From contig CM045762.1 in assembly GCA_025200525.1 (NCBI GenBank), positions 29,175,600-29,239,599 on the forward strand: DNA of 64,000 nucleotides. Direction: 5' to 3'. The stretch is from Camellia lanceoleosa. Its lineage: Eukaryota > Streptophyta > Magnoliopsida > Ericales > Theaceae. How positions within the stretch are numbered: position 1 is the stretch's first letter; every line of letters begins with the position of its first letter. The notes beneath the pieces were generated by a model, which saw only the letters and a program-made list of their open reading frames with translations, had not been told where the DNA came from and did no database searches. Both the position numbers and the translations under genes were made by a program. Of this stretch, positions 23,199 to 32,260 are shown piece by piece.

Positions 23199-24884
23199 AT
23201 GGTGCATCAAATTTTTCATCAAATTAAAGTAAAAGTTTCATTTGATATCAAGCGCTCCAACGGAGGTTTTTGAAACTTCATCAAAACACCGGTCGACCGG
23301 GTGGATGTCCGGCCAGTCGACCAGCCAGTGTAAATTTTTCACAAATTTTTGCCTTGAGGTGGTCATCCGGGGAGTCAACCAGGCGGATGACCAGGAGGAC
23401 GACCGGGGCGGTCGACCGGTCAGTGTAATTTTTTCACAGATTTTTGCCTTGAGCCTTGAGGTGGTCATCCCAGTGTTTTTTAAGGCGAAAAGCGAACCGA
23501 GGCGACAAGGTCACCTAACGCCTAAGCGCGAGGCGACGAGGCGAGGCGAGGGCTTCATCGAAGCGAGGCGACCAGAAAGGATATTTTTTTTAAAATAAAT
23601 GGTATAGACAAAAATATAAATATTTTCAAGAACCATCATGCAGTTATCATTCCAAATACTAAATAGTTGAAATTAATTGAATTAAAATTATTAATTGAAT
23701 AACTAGGAAATTAATTGAATTAAAATAAACAAATTAATTGAATTAAACAAATTAATTGAATTAATTGAATTAAAATAATTAATTGAATAACCAGGAAATT
23801 AAATAACCAGGAAATTAATTTTATTGAATTAAATTAATTGAATTAAAATAAACAAATCAATTGAATTAAACAAATTAATTGAATTAATTGAATTAATTGA
23901 ATTAAAATAATTAATTGAATAATCAGGAAATTAAAATAATCAGGAAATTAATTGAATTAATTGAAATTTTAATGCAGAAGAAAAAAAAATTGAATTAATT
24001 GAAAAAAAATTAATGAAAAAAAATTAATTTTAAAATAATTGAATTAATTTTAAAAATTAATTTTTACGAATTAATTTTTACGAATTAAAAATTAATTTTA
24101 AAAAATAATTAAATTAATTTCAACACAGGTTGTTCAATTAATTTTAACACAGGTTGCCGTTGTTCACATCTTCGACAGTGTTCTTCAATTAATTGAAAAA
24201 ATTGAACAAAGAAGAACAAGAGAAGTCGAAGGGAAGAACAGGGGGGAAGAACAGGTGAAGTCGACAGTGAACAAAGGAGAAAGGAAGAAGAAGAAGAAAG
24301 GAAGAAGAAAGGAAGAAGAAGGAAGAAGTAGGAACTCACCTCGGAACGATGTCCGAAGAAGGAACGAAGTCGACGAACGAAGACCCAAATGATTCAACTT
24401 CGGAAGAAGACCCAGATGTCGACAAATGAAGTCGATTCGACAAAATCTGATGTCGATTCGAAGTCCAGAAGACCCAGATGTCGATTCGACTTCGCAAGAT
24501 CTTAAATCAGGCCAAAATCTGATGAAGCGTCGCTTCTCTTCGCCTCGAGCTTCATCGCCTAAGCCTCGCTTCAGGCGCTTCTCCATCACCTCACCATTTC
24601 GCCTCGCCTCAATGTGCGTGAAGCGCTAAAGCCTCGCCTCACCTTGCTTAGCGCTTAGGCGAGCGCTTAGGCTCGCCTTTGATAACACTGGGTCATCCAG
24701 AGGTTAAAATCAAACGGCTATGACAATGATTTAATGAAAGGTACGTTGGTCCTCAGTTTGATGAAAGAAAAGTGAAATCCTGGATTTAGTACCTATTTGA
24801 CAAAACTGTTGGCACAGGAAAAAGGAGTGATTTTTCACCAAACTCAAATTTGATGATAGATTTGAGTAACCATTGAAGATTGTC
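23188..24884. mobile_element. Tourist-like (PIF/Harbinger-type) MITE carrying a nested hAT MITE
   Basis: Terminal repeats GAGTATCTTCAATGG (left) and GACAATCTTCAATGG (right, other strand), continued by matching TCATCAAATT words. TAA lies outside both ends (23185-23187 and 24885-24887). Without the nested element and its 8-bp duplication it is about 470 bp. The interior has two copies of TTTTTGCCTTGAGGTGGTCATCC and GGTCGACCGG-type palindromes. No transposase. Confidence 0.78.
23471..24690. mobile_element. Non-autonomous hAT element, 1220 bp, with 8-bp target duplication
   Basis: Perfect 8-bp duplication GGTCATCC (23463-23470 and 24691-24698). Ends CAGTGTTTTTTAAGGCGA and, from the right on the other strand, CAGTGTTATCAAAGGCGA. 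The subterminal parts are packed with AGGCGA/CGCCTCG words, typical of hAT transposase-binding repeats. The core is an AATTAATTGAATTAAA array (about 23660-24120) followed by GAAGAA-rich and TCGACTTCG-rich DNA. ORFs at 24109-24629 are composition artefacts. Confidence 0.93.
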
Positions 24885-24890
24885 TAAGAG

Positions 24891-26590
24891 CCTGCGAAGA
24901 TATTTGTTTTTTGCAGATCAAAGAGTTCACAAATTTCCAAAAGGAGCAATTAAGAATATGTCTCAAGCAATCATCTTAGAGACACCATTCCTGTGTTTAT
25001 TGATGCCAATTACTAAAATTGATTCTATTGGCATACATAAAACTTTAAATAATCAACAGATTATTTTTGAATTTATAACAGAACCTTATACAAAAGAATT
25101 AGATCAAATCAAGAATCTAGTTAATTTTAAAGAAAAACAAATTAATTTCTTACAAAAAGAAATTCATTTTCTCACTACAAAACAAAGATTACAATAATCT
25201 TCTTTACAGAACAAAATTAAATCCCTTAAACAGGAATTCCATACAGAAATTTGCAATAATGTTCCTAATGCTTTTTGGGAAAGAAACACATAATTTCTCT
25301 TCCTTATGAACCAGGATTTAATTAGCGCACTATTCCTACTAGATCACGCCCAAGTCAAATGAAAAAAGAGTATTTAGAAATGTGCAAAACAGAAATAAAT
25401 ACTCTTCTCCAGAAAAAACTTATCAGACCAAGTTATTCTCCCTAGAGTTGTACAGCCTTTTATGTTAACAAAAATGCAGAAATTGAAAGGGATGTACCAA
25501 GAGTGGTTATTAATTATAAACCTTTTAATGATGCCTTGAAATGGATAAGGTATCCAATTCCGAATAAAAAAGATCTTTTAGATAGATTAAAGGATGCTAT
25601 CATATTTTCAAAATTTGATATGAAATCAAGATATTGGCAGATACAAATCGCCGAGAAAGACAGGTATAAAAGTACCTTTTGGACAATTTGAATGAAATAT
25701 TATGCCATTTGGATTGAAAAATGCTCCATCTGAATTCCAGCACATCACGAATGACATATTCAATCCTTATACAGAATTTGCTATTTATTATATTGATGAT
25801 GTTCTTATTTTTTCATCTTCAATTGACCAGCATATTAAACATTTTAATATTTTTAAGCATGTTATTATCAGAAATGGTTTGGTTGTTTCTGCACCAAAAA
25901 TGAAACTATTTCAAACTACTGTCCGATTTTTAGGCCATAATATTCATAATGGTACTATAATTCCAATTAACAGCAGCATGGAGTTGGCATCAAAATTTCC
26001 TGATGAAATCCAAGATAAAACTCAATTACAAAGATTTCTTGGTAGTTTAAATTATATTCGTGAATACTACCACAATTTAGCAACAGATGTTGCAATTCTT
26101 TATACCAGACTTCGCAAAAATCCTCCACCACGGGGTCCAGAACATACAGAAGCCGTTCAGAAAATTAAACTCAGAGTCAAGACTCTTCCTTGTCTTGCCT
26201 TACCAAATCCAGAATGGAAAAAGATAGTTGAAACAAATGCCTCAAGGTTATGGCGGTATCTTAAAACAATTTAATCCCAACAGTAAATAAGAACTTTTAC
26301 GTTTTACGTCAGGAACCTGGAAGCAAGCAGCTTAAATTATCCGACAATAAAACAAGAATGTTTAGCTATTGTTAAATGTGTTTCTAAATTCCAGGATGAT
26401 CTATTAAATCAACATTTTTTAATTCGTGTTGATTGTTCTGCAGCAAAACAAATCTTTAAAAAAGATGTCCAGAATTTAGCTCAAAAACAAATTTTTGCTT
26501 CTTGGCAGAGCCTACTTTCAGCATTTGACTTTGATATTAAATATATCAAAGGAGAATAGAATTCTTTACCGGATTTTCTAACCCGTGAAT
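24891..26590 (+). pseudogene. EPRV-B protease end, reverse transcriptase and RNase H, broken
   Basis: Pieces: 24880-25197 (protease end, IILETPFL, then a coiled-coil-like Lys/Gln segment), 25503-25691 (VINYKPFND, FSKFDMKSRYWQI) and 25702-26274 (MPFGLKNAPSEFQ, catalytic YIDD at 25789-25800, LQRFLGSLNYI). The RNase H start near 26230 reads ETNAS, where the first catalytic Asp is Asn. A frameshift follows, then KQECLAIVKC and DFDIKYIKG, ending about 26590. In the virus RT-RNase H copies pregenomic RNA. Here there are several stops and at least two frameshifts. Confidence 0.82.
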
Positions 26591-27931
26591 ATTTGCAGGG
26601 TCCCCCAAGGCCAAGGCCCCGGCCGAAGGGGCCGAGGAAGGGGTTCTAATCCCTACCATGTACAGAATCCATACCATATAGAATTTCCAGGGCTGCAAGC
26701 TGCCATTTCCAGTAAAGAAAGGGAATCTAGCCTAAGTGCTAAAGATGTCCTCCTTACTCCTCCAAAACCATATTTACAGAATACAGTGATTGCAGAAACA
26801 GTCCTCTATATTAATACAGAAGATGAACAATGGATGTCAGATCCATGGGAAATCAAAAGGCGTTATCTTACTACTCAACATTCTTCACCGCACTTTGATC
26901 AATACAGATATATCTCTGAATAGATTCTTGTGGAGACTGCTTCGGTTGAATTCAAACATACTTTGGATGATCCCAACCTTATAGCTAGTCCAATCAATTA
27001 CAGCAAAGCCACAATCCAGAAAATTATGCCTATGCAGGCTTTGGGTATGCATCCTCATGTTACCAAGACCCTTGGGATTCATAATAAGGAATTTCGTTAC
27101 AGCTACTGGGATTATATTGATGCTTTCACTAACGCATTTTATTACCAGAATCCCCTATGAAGCCATTCTTGGTTTCTTCGTGTTCTTCCAAATGTTCTTA
27201 AAAACGATCTCCCAAATTGGTTTTTCGTTTGGTGGGATAAGTTTGGTATCCAGTTAGATGTTTTTCCAGAACCAATTAGACAGGCATTAATGAATGGCAA
27301 ATTGCCTACAGTCATCTTCCAGTATATAAGGATATATCAATGTCCAAATCTACAATCCATTTTGTTATTCGCTTTGGAATTCCATGGATTTGGAAGTGAG
27401 ATTTTCAGTGTGATTACCAGAACAAGGTTCCCTGTTTAAAAAGAGTTTTCTTTACCAAATGGTAGACTAAGGGACTTGACACCCCTAAACAACAGCAACA
27501 GATATTACAGAAAATTCAGGCTCACACCAAGGCCGGTTGGGAGTCTATTCCAAAATTACTCCCCCATACTCCAGTAATTAAAAATCTTTGTCCAGATTCA
27601 AACTGAATTAAGGCAAAAATATCGAGGATTATCCAAACAGGAATTAATTGTGAAAAGCATGGATTTTATGAAAGAACAATTCCTGCAATCCCTTTCCAGA
27701 GATGATATCAGCATGCAGTCAGGCACTAGCAACCAAGGTCTAGAAGATAATCTAGATCCAGAGCTAGATGAAAATGAATTCACAGTCTTAGCTGGCGAAT
27801 CCCAAGACCCTACTGACAATGAACCCAACATGGGAGATTTTTGAGACTCGTTGACTAGCCTCATTTCAAAAAAGATCAGTCAGGATAAAGACAGGAAAGG
27901 AAAAGGAAAAGGAAAAGAAAAAGAGGAATGA
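26585..27931 (+). pseudogene. EPRV-B downstream ORF (ORF2-like), broken
   Basis: One frame (positions 2 mod 3) recurs along this stretch with interruptions. It starts with a Gly/Arg-rich RRGRGRGSNPYH segment, then AETVLYINTEDEQWMSDPWE, NYSKATIQKI, WFFVWWDKFGIQ and IYQCPNLQSILLFALEF. It ends with an acidic DNLDPELDENEF region and a Lys/Glu tail, stopping at 27929-27931. Stops occur near 26921, 27158 and 27437, with a frameshifted patch about 27440-27600. It occupies the place of the second ORF of florendovirus-like genomes. I know no established function for it. Its last 670 bases are duplicated in inverted form at 30890-31553. Confidence 0.65.
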
Positions 27932-28071
27932 CTATTTGTCCTCCACTCCATCCACTTTACAGCAGTGTCGACAGAAAATAACAAACTCACTTTCAACCAA
28001 AAAAGATGCTTTGTCGGTCATCCAGCCTCAATCATACAGCTGTCCATTACAAGACAATAAAGATAAGGTGC

Positions 28072-28078
28072 TGAGTCA
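28072..28078 (+). promoter_or_regulatory. GCN4-like TGAGTCA box upstream of viral TATA
   Basis: TGAGTCA, about 100 bp before the TATA box, is a consensus bZIP site; such boxes occur in some plant pararetrovirus promoters. It is also present in the inverted arm (TGACTCA near 30748). Confidence 0.4.
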
Positions 28079-28170
28079 TTCACAATCAGTAGAGGATCAG
28101 GACGATCGACTCCATCCACCTAAGACACGCCACCTGTCCTCCTTATCCTTATCTTATCTTTTTATATTAT

Positions 28171-28181
28171 CTATAAAAAGG
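28171..28181 (+). promoter_or_regulatory. EPRV-B TATA box (rightward promoter)
   Basis: CTATAAAAAGG, the expected form and place for a pararetroviral pregenomic promoter: after ORF2 and about 620 bp before the primer site. Its inverted partner is at about 30640-30650. Confidence 0.65.
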
Positions 28182-28876
28182 AGGCCTCACCCTTGTTGAA
28201 GACACAAGCTAATTTTCATAAGTTTTTTAGTTTTCATATTAGTGCGCTCTCTCTCCCTCTCAAGTGCTCTCTTTGTAGTTTGTACGCCTTCCATAACATA
28301 TAATAAATTCCAAAGTTTTGATTGTAAGTATTCCTTTTCTTTCCATTTACATGTATGCATGCCCATTGACAGACTTGTTGAATTAAATGCTTTATTAGAT
28401 TTTTATAAATCTCGTTATAATTATTGGTTAGCAATTGACAATCACCGTTTATAGACGGTAAGACCAATACATTTACAGAATTTTACTACATTGATAGAAA
28501 ATACAGAAAGGGATCTACAGGAGCAGATCTGCCTGTTGGTTACAGCCAATCGGCCACCACCCTCTTTACAGTAAATTCATGAGACCATATCTAGCATAAT
28601 TTAGATTTAATATAATAATAATATGAACAGTAATATTCTTGGATTTGTGCTTAATCGAGGGTAGAACAGTGTCAGGTTAAGTGGGACGTCACCCAAGTCG
28701 CGTAGAGGTAAACCGTTAGCAGTGATTGCGGTTAGGTTGTGTCCTCGTAAGTCGTTGATAGACGTGCTTAGCTTTACCCTGTGTCAAGCACCTCAATTGG
28801 CATCAGAGCCATGTTTATTGTTCATATTATTTTATATTTCTTTTAAATTATACATATATGGTCCCAATACAACCAT
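28182..28876 (+). other. EPRV-B leader / intergenic region
   Basis: CT-rich start, several short upstream ORFs (for example 28242-28454) and an AT-rich middle. It ends with the tRNA-Met primer site and the movement-protein ATG. No independent gene. Confidence 0.6.
28798..28813 (+). promoter_or_regulatory. EPRV-B primer-binding site (initiator tRNA-Met)
   Basis: TGGCATCAGAGCCATG, one base off the usual TGGTATCAGAGC tRNA-Met complement, 64 bp upstream of the movement-protein start. It marks the origin of the viral map. Confidence 0.8.
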
Positions 28877-30557
28877 ATGAGTACTGTACCTTCAGAAGAA
28901 GTAGCCAATACAGTATCCAATACAGTAACTTCTACATCAGAAGCTAGAGAGCTAGTAGCATACCAAGATGTGAAGAAGGCCCTAGATAAATGGACTATCC
29001 CTAAAGTCAAACCTGATACTATCTATAAGATAGGAACTTTTGACTTTTCCAGCAGAAAAATAATCAAAACATTTGAACATGCAGCTTCTATACAGAATGA
29101 TGATGAGATTATGTATCTCTTACACATACAGGATTTATACCCATTCTTAAAAAAATACAAGTATGTCCATATAGAACTTGTCCAGATAGCTTTCAAGCCT
29201 TTGACCCTTCTTGGGCAAAATACCAGTATCCAGTGTACCCTCCGAGATGGAAGATGCCTAGATTGGAGAGCATTTCTTATAGGAGCTATTGAAACCAGCC
29301 TCTCCCATGGTCCAGTATACTTTAATATATATCCAAACCTAAGAATAGCACTTACTGATGCTAATTTGTTTAAAGTCTAAGAACTTAAGAGTGCTATCCC
29401 ATAGATATACTTATCTTCCAAGATCACCACCTTTTACAATAATTTCCAGAATTTATTTAAAGGTTTTAACCACTTTAAATCCTTACATTCGGAAACAGAG
29501 TGAATTAAGACACACAGTCTTAATTGATACTAATCTTTTCAGTAGTCAAGTTGCTGTGCCAAAAATGATACCTTGGCAAAACATTACCTTTCCAAAAAGA
29601 TGGCATATTCCTAATGCTGTTCCAGCCAGACCCATCATCCGTCAATCACTGGATGATGTCATTTAGACACAAGGTGGAAATGTCTACCTTACCTTCAATA
29701 GGCCACATAGACCATTGTCCAGAAGTATGTCTAGTACTAGTTCTAGAACTGCTCCATCTTACAGAGTAGGTCTACCTGAGTCCTCCAGACAGTCTACCTC
29801 TGAACCCGTAGAGTCAGTGTCACAAGGAATGCCTTCCAGACCTCCTAGTGACACCAACCCTGACAATACTACAGATCCAGTAGTTCAGGGAATTCAATTT
29901 TCAGAAAACCAAATACCACATAGTGTTTATGAATCCAGAAGGCTATATAGCCCTACAGTAAGCGACATGAATTTTGAAATCTAAATGGATTTTACACCAG
30001 GAAGTGAGAATCGTAAAATCCTAAATTAGGATTTTTTACAGGATAGATACAGAGAATTTAGAAAATGGTATTTTGCAAACCATAACGAATCACAGCTAGA
30101 ACAGCTTAAACTTTAGTACTATACTGACCTCGAGCAACACCAGAAACTTCGATCTTTTCCTTTATGGTATAAGGAAAATATTACTGTTCCAGAAGCACAA
30201 CTTAATGTTCTTGAGAATATTTAGAAAACTTGGGTAACAACATATGGTCAAAGTATTACTTCTGTCCATCCACATCCCCAATCTCTGGAACTTAAACCTA
30301 GTGGAATTATAAGTTCAAACAAACCACTAGTTATTACAGCTTTTGTTGAAACTCCAGAACGCATAGGAATAAGGGAATAAATACTCATTAAAGATATTAT
30401 ACCCTTAATCAAACAGAATAATTATACAAATCTTTTTTGCCAAACAGCCGGAAAACAATTAATTAGATTAGAAGAAGCTGTTATGCAAATCAAAGATAGC
30501 TATACTATCTAGCCAAAATCTGAAACCTTAGTTCCAGTAACTATAAAACCACCTTTG
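28877..30557 (+). pseudogene. EPRV-B movement protein and MP-CP linker, broken
   Basis: Starts at ATG 28877 (MSTVPSEEV). The open frame runs to 29378 with a 30K-type movement-protein core: DFSSRKIIKTF, YKYVHIELVQIAFKPL and LRDGRCLDWR. A frameshift near 29358-29380 moves to the frame of 29358-29666, then continues after a TAG (near 29664) into a Ser/Pro-rich segment to 29984 and a Glu/Gln-rich linker with further stops. It is cut at about 30557, where the inverted arm begins. In the virus this protein forms tubules at plasmodesmata; here it is decayed. The Ser-rich and linker parts correspond to the start of EPRV-A. Confidence 0.75.
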
Positions 30558-31553
30558 GAGAGAGAGATAGCGCACTGATATGAAAACTAAAAAACTTATG
30601 AAAATTAACTTGTGCCTTCAACAAGGGTGAGTCCTCCCTTTTATAGATAATATAAAAAGATAAGATAAGAATAAGGAGGACAAGTGGCGTGTCCTAGGTG
30701 GATGGAATCGATCGTCCTGATCCTCTGCTGATTGTGGATGACTCAGCATCTTGTCTTTATTGTCCTGTAATGGACAGCTATATGATTGAGGCTGGATGGC
30801 CGACAAAGCATCTTCTTTGGCCGAAAGTGAGTTTGTCATTTTCTACCGACACTGCTGTAAAGTGGATGGAGTGGAAGACAAACAGTCATTCCTCTTTTCC
30901 TTTTCCTTTTCCTTTCCTGTCTTTATCCTGACTGATATTTTCTTAAATGAGACTAGTCAATGAGTCCCAAAAATCTCCCATGTTGGGTTCGGTAGGGTCT
31001 TCGGATTCGTCAGCTAAGATTGCGAATTCATTTTCATCTAGCTCTGGATCTAGATTATCTTCTGGACCTTGGCTGCTAGTGCCTGACTGCATGCTGATAT
31101 CATCTCTGGAAAGGGATTGCAAGAATTGTTCTTTCATAAAATCTATGCTTTTCACAATTAATTCATGTTCGGATAATCCTCAATATTTTTGCCTTAATTT
31201 AGTTTGAATCTGGACAAAAGAATTTTTAATTACTGGAGTACCAGCGAGTAATTTTGGAACAGACTCCCAACATGCCTTGGTGTGAGCCTGAATTTTCTGT
31301 AATATCTGTTGCTGTTGTTTAGGGGTGTCAAGTCCCTTAGTCCACCATTTAGTAAAGAAAACTCTTTTTAAATGGAGAACCTTGTTCTAGTAATCACTCT
31401 GAAAATCCCACTTCCAAATCTATGGAATTCCAAAGCGAATAACAAAATGGATTGTAGATTTGGACATTGATATATCCTTATATGCTGGAAGATGAATGTA
31501 GGCAATTTGCCATTCATTAAATGCCTGCCTAATTGGTTCTGGAAAAACATACT
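30558..31553 (-). mobile_element. EPRV-B inverted arm: ORF2 tail plus promoter on the - strand
   Basis: The reverse complement of this stretch matches about 27258-28255 almost throughout (ORF2 tail, TGAGTCA box, TATA box, first leader bases), with scattered substitutions and small indels. The - strand peptides SMFFQNQLGRHLMNGKLP and MKSIDFMKEQFLQSLS equal the + arm. At the end of the acidic region this copy keeps a Trp codon (MGDFWDSL) where the + arm has TGA. The inner edge meets the MP-CP linker at about 30557. The outer edge fades at 31553-31580 into RABA1 intron. Confidence 0.88.
30640..30650 (-). promoter_or_regulatory. Inverted-arm viral TATA box (leftward promoter)
   Basis: CTATAAAAGGG on the - strand. 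It points toward the promoter at 28171, so the two viral promoters converge. Confidence 0.55.
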
Positions 31554-31838
31554 ACAACTGGTGCAGGGCATTCCCACCCTCTCTTCTTTCAGTCCTACTT
31601 TTGTATGCATAAACCCTAAAAGCAAACCTAATTCTCATTTAGAATCTAGATGCACAAAGCTATAAATAAAACCCTAATGAGGTCATGAAATCAATAGAAC
31701 CCTAGCATCACTAAAGCCCATTAAAAATTGAAACTTAACCCATGACAAATCACACATTTTTCGAGCAACCAAACAGAAACCCAATATACGATAATTAAAA
31801 TAAAAATAATAATGAGAATTGGAGGTAAAAAAACAAAC

Positions 31839-32059
31839 CTCTCTTGGCCAGCTGTGTCCCAAATCTGGGCCTTGACGATCTTGTCATCGACGCGAATACT
31901 CCGAGTAGCAAATTCAACCCCGATTGTAGATTTGGATTCGAGGCTGAACTCGTTCCTTGTGAACCTAGAGAGGAGATTCGATTTTCCCACACCAGAGTCC
32001 CCGATCAGAACCACCTTGAACAAGTAATCGTAGTCATCGTCGGCTCTGTACGCCGCCAT
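31839..32059 (-). CDS. RABA1: RABA1-type small GTPase, exon 1 (N-terminus)
   Basis: ATG at 32059-32057 gives [15 protein letters not shown], the standard N-terminus of the RABA1 family. The upstream in-frame ATG at 32092 adds 11 residues that the family lacks, so I reject it. Motifs: P-loop GDSGVGKS (residues 20-27), effector/switch I STIGVEF (44-50), WDTAGQE (67-73). The exon ends GAGAG|GTTTGT at 31839, phase 2, and joins exon 2 as QER|YRA. Known: GTP-bound RABA1 recruits tethering/exocytic effectors on trans-Golgi/endosomal vesicles. A CT/GA-rich 5' leader precedes it. The coding sequence is intact despite the 11-kb intron. Confidence 0.96.
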
Positions 32060-32260
32060 CTGTGTCTCTCTCTCGAAATCGTTCGTTTTCACCGATCAAA
32101 TTCGAAAATCGTGATATATGTATGCATATGGGTCGATTCTAGAGAGAGAAAGAAGAGGAGAGAGAGACAAAAGAATAGGGTTTGGTTTTTGGGTTGGCAA
32201 TGAAACAGAAACAGATCGTCTCTCTGTATCTCTCATACACACATGAGAGTGTCTTCTTTT
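32060..32260 (-). promoter_or_regulatory. RABA1 5' UTR / core promoter region
   Basis: GAGA/CT-rich leader typical of plant housekeeping genes, just upstream of the ATG. No clear TATA box. Position inferred from the gene only. Confidence 0.4.

Larger units (their letters stand above)
24891..30557 (+). mobile_element. Endogenous pararetrovirus EPRV-B in the RABA1 intron, circularly permuted
   Basis: Reads in order: end of protease, RT, RNase H, a downstream ORF (ORF2-like), TATA promoter (28171), leader, tRNA-Met primer site (28798), movement protein, MP-CP linker. The coat-protein body is absent. Since the primer site is the origin of the viral map, the integrated copy crosses the point where the linear map begins and ends. 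All ORFs carry stops and frameshifts. Its RT differs clearly from EPRV-A, so the source virus was different. Integration of such viruses is passive, as they encode no integrase. The left boundary (about 24891) directly follows the MITE TSD; the exact breakpoint is uncertain. Confidence 0.85.
20653..31838 (-). other. RABA1 intron, about 11.2 kb, carrying pararetrovirus and MITE insertions
   Basis: Donor GTTTGT at 31838-31833, acceptor ...CCAAAG ending 20653, phase 2. The position, just after the WDTAGQER motif, is the standard intron site of plant RABA genes, but the length is extraordinary. The contents have their own entries: a (CT)n tract, a perfect 378-bp tandem duplication, a Tourist-like MITE containing a hAT MITE, and the EPRV-B locus with an inverted arm. 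The bases near 20653-22438 and 31560-31830 look like original intron sequence. No lesion is seen in either exon, so the gene probably still splices. Confidence 0.85.

Noticed and set aside
23184..24890. 7-bp CTAAGAG target duplication for the outer MITE
   Set aside because: TAA with GAG belonging to the left terminus gives better matched ends (GAGTATC/GACAATC); the right-hand GAG is chance.
28242..28454. 70-aa ORF in the viral leader
   Set aside because: Lies between TATA and primer site, where short leader ORFs are expected; no domain.
32060..32092. Upstream ATG extending RABA1 by 11 residues
   Set aside because: The family starts at [12 protein letters not shown] (32059), and the extension lies in the GA-rich leader.
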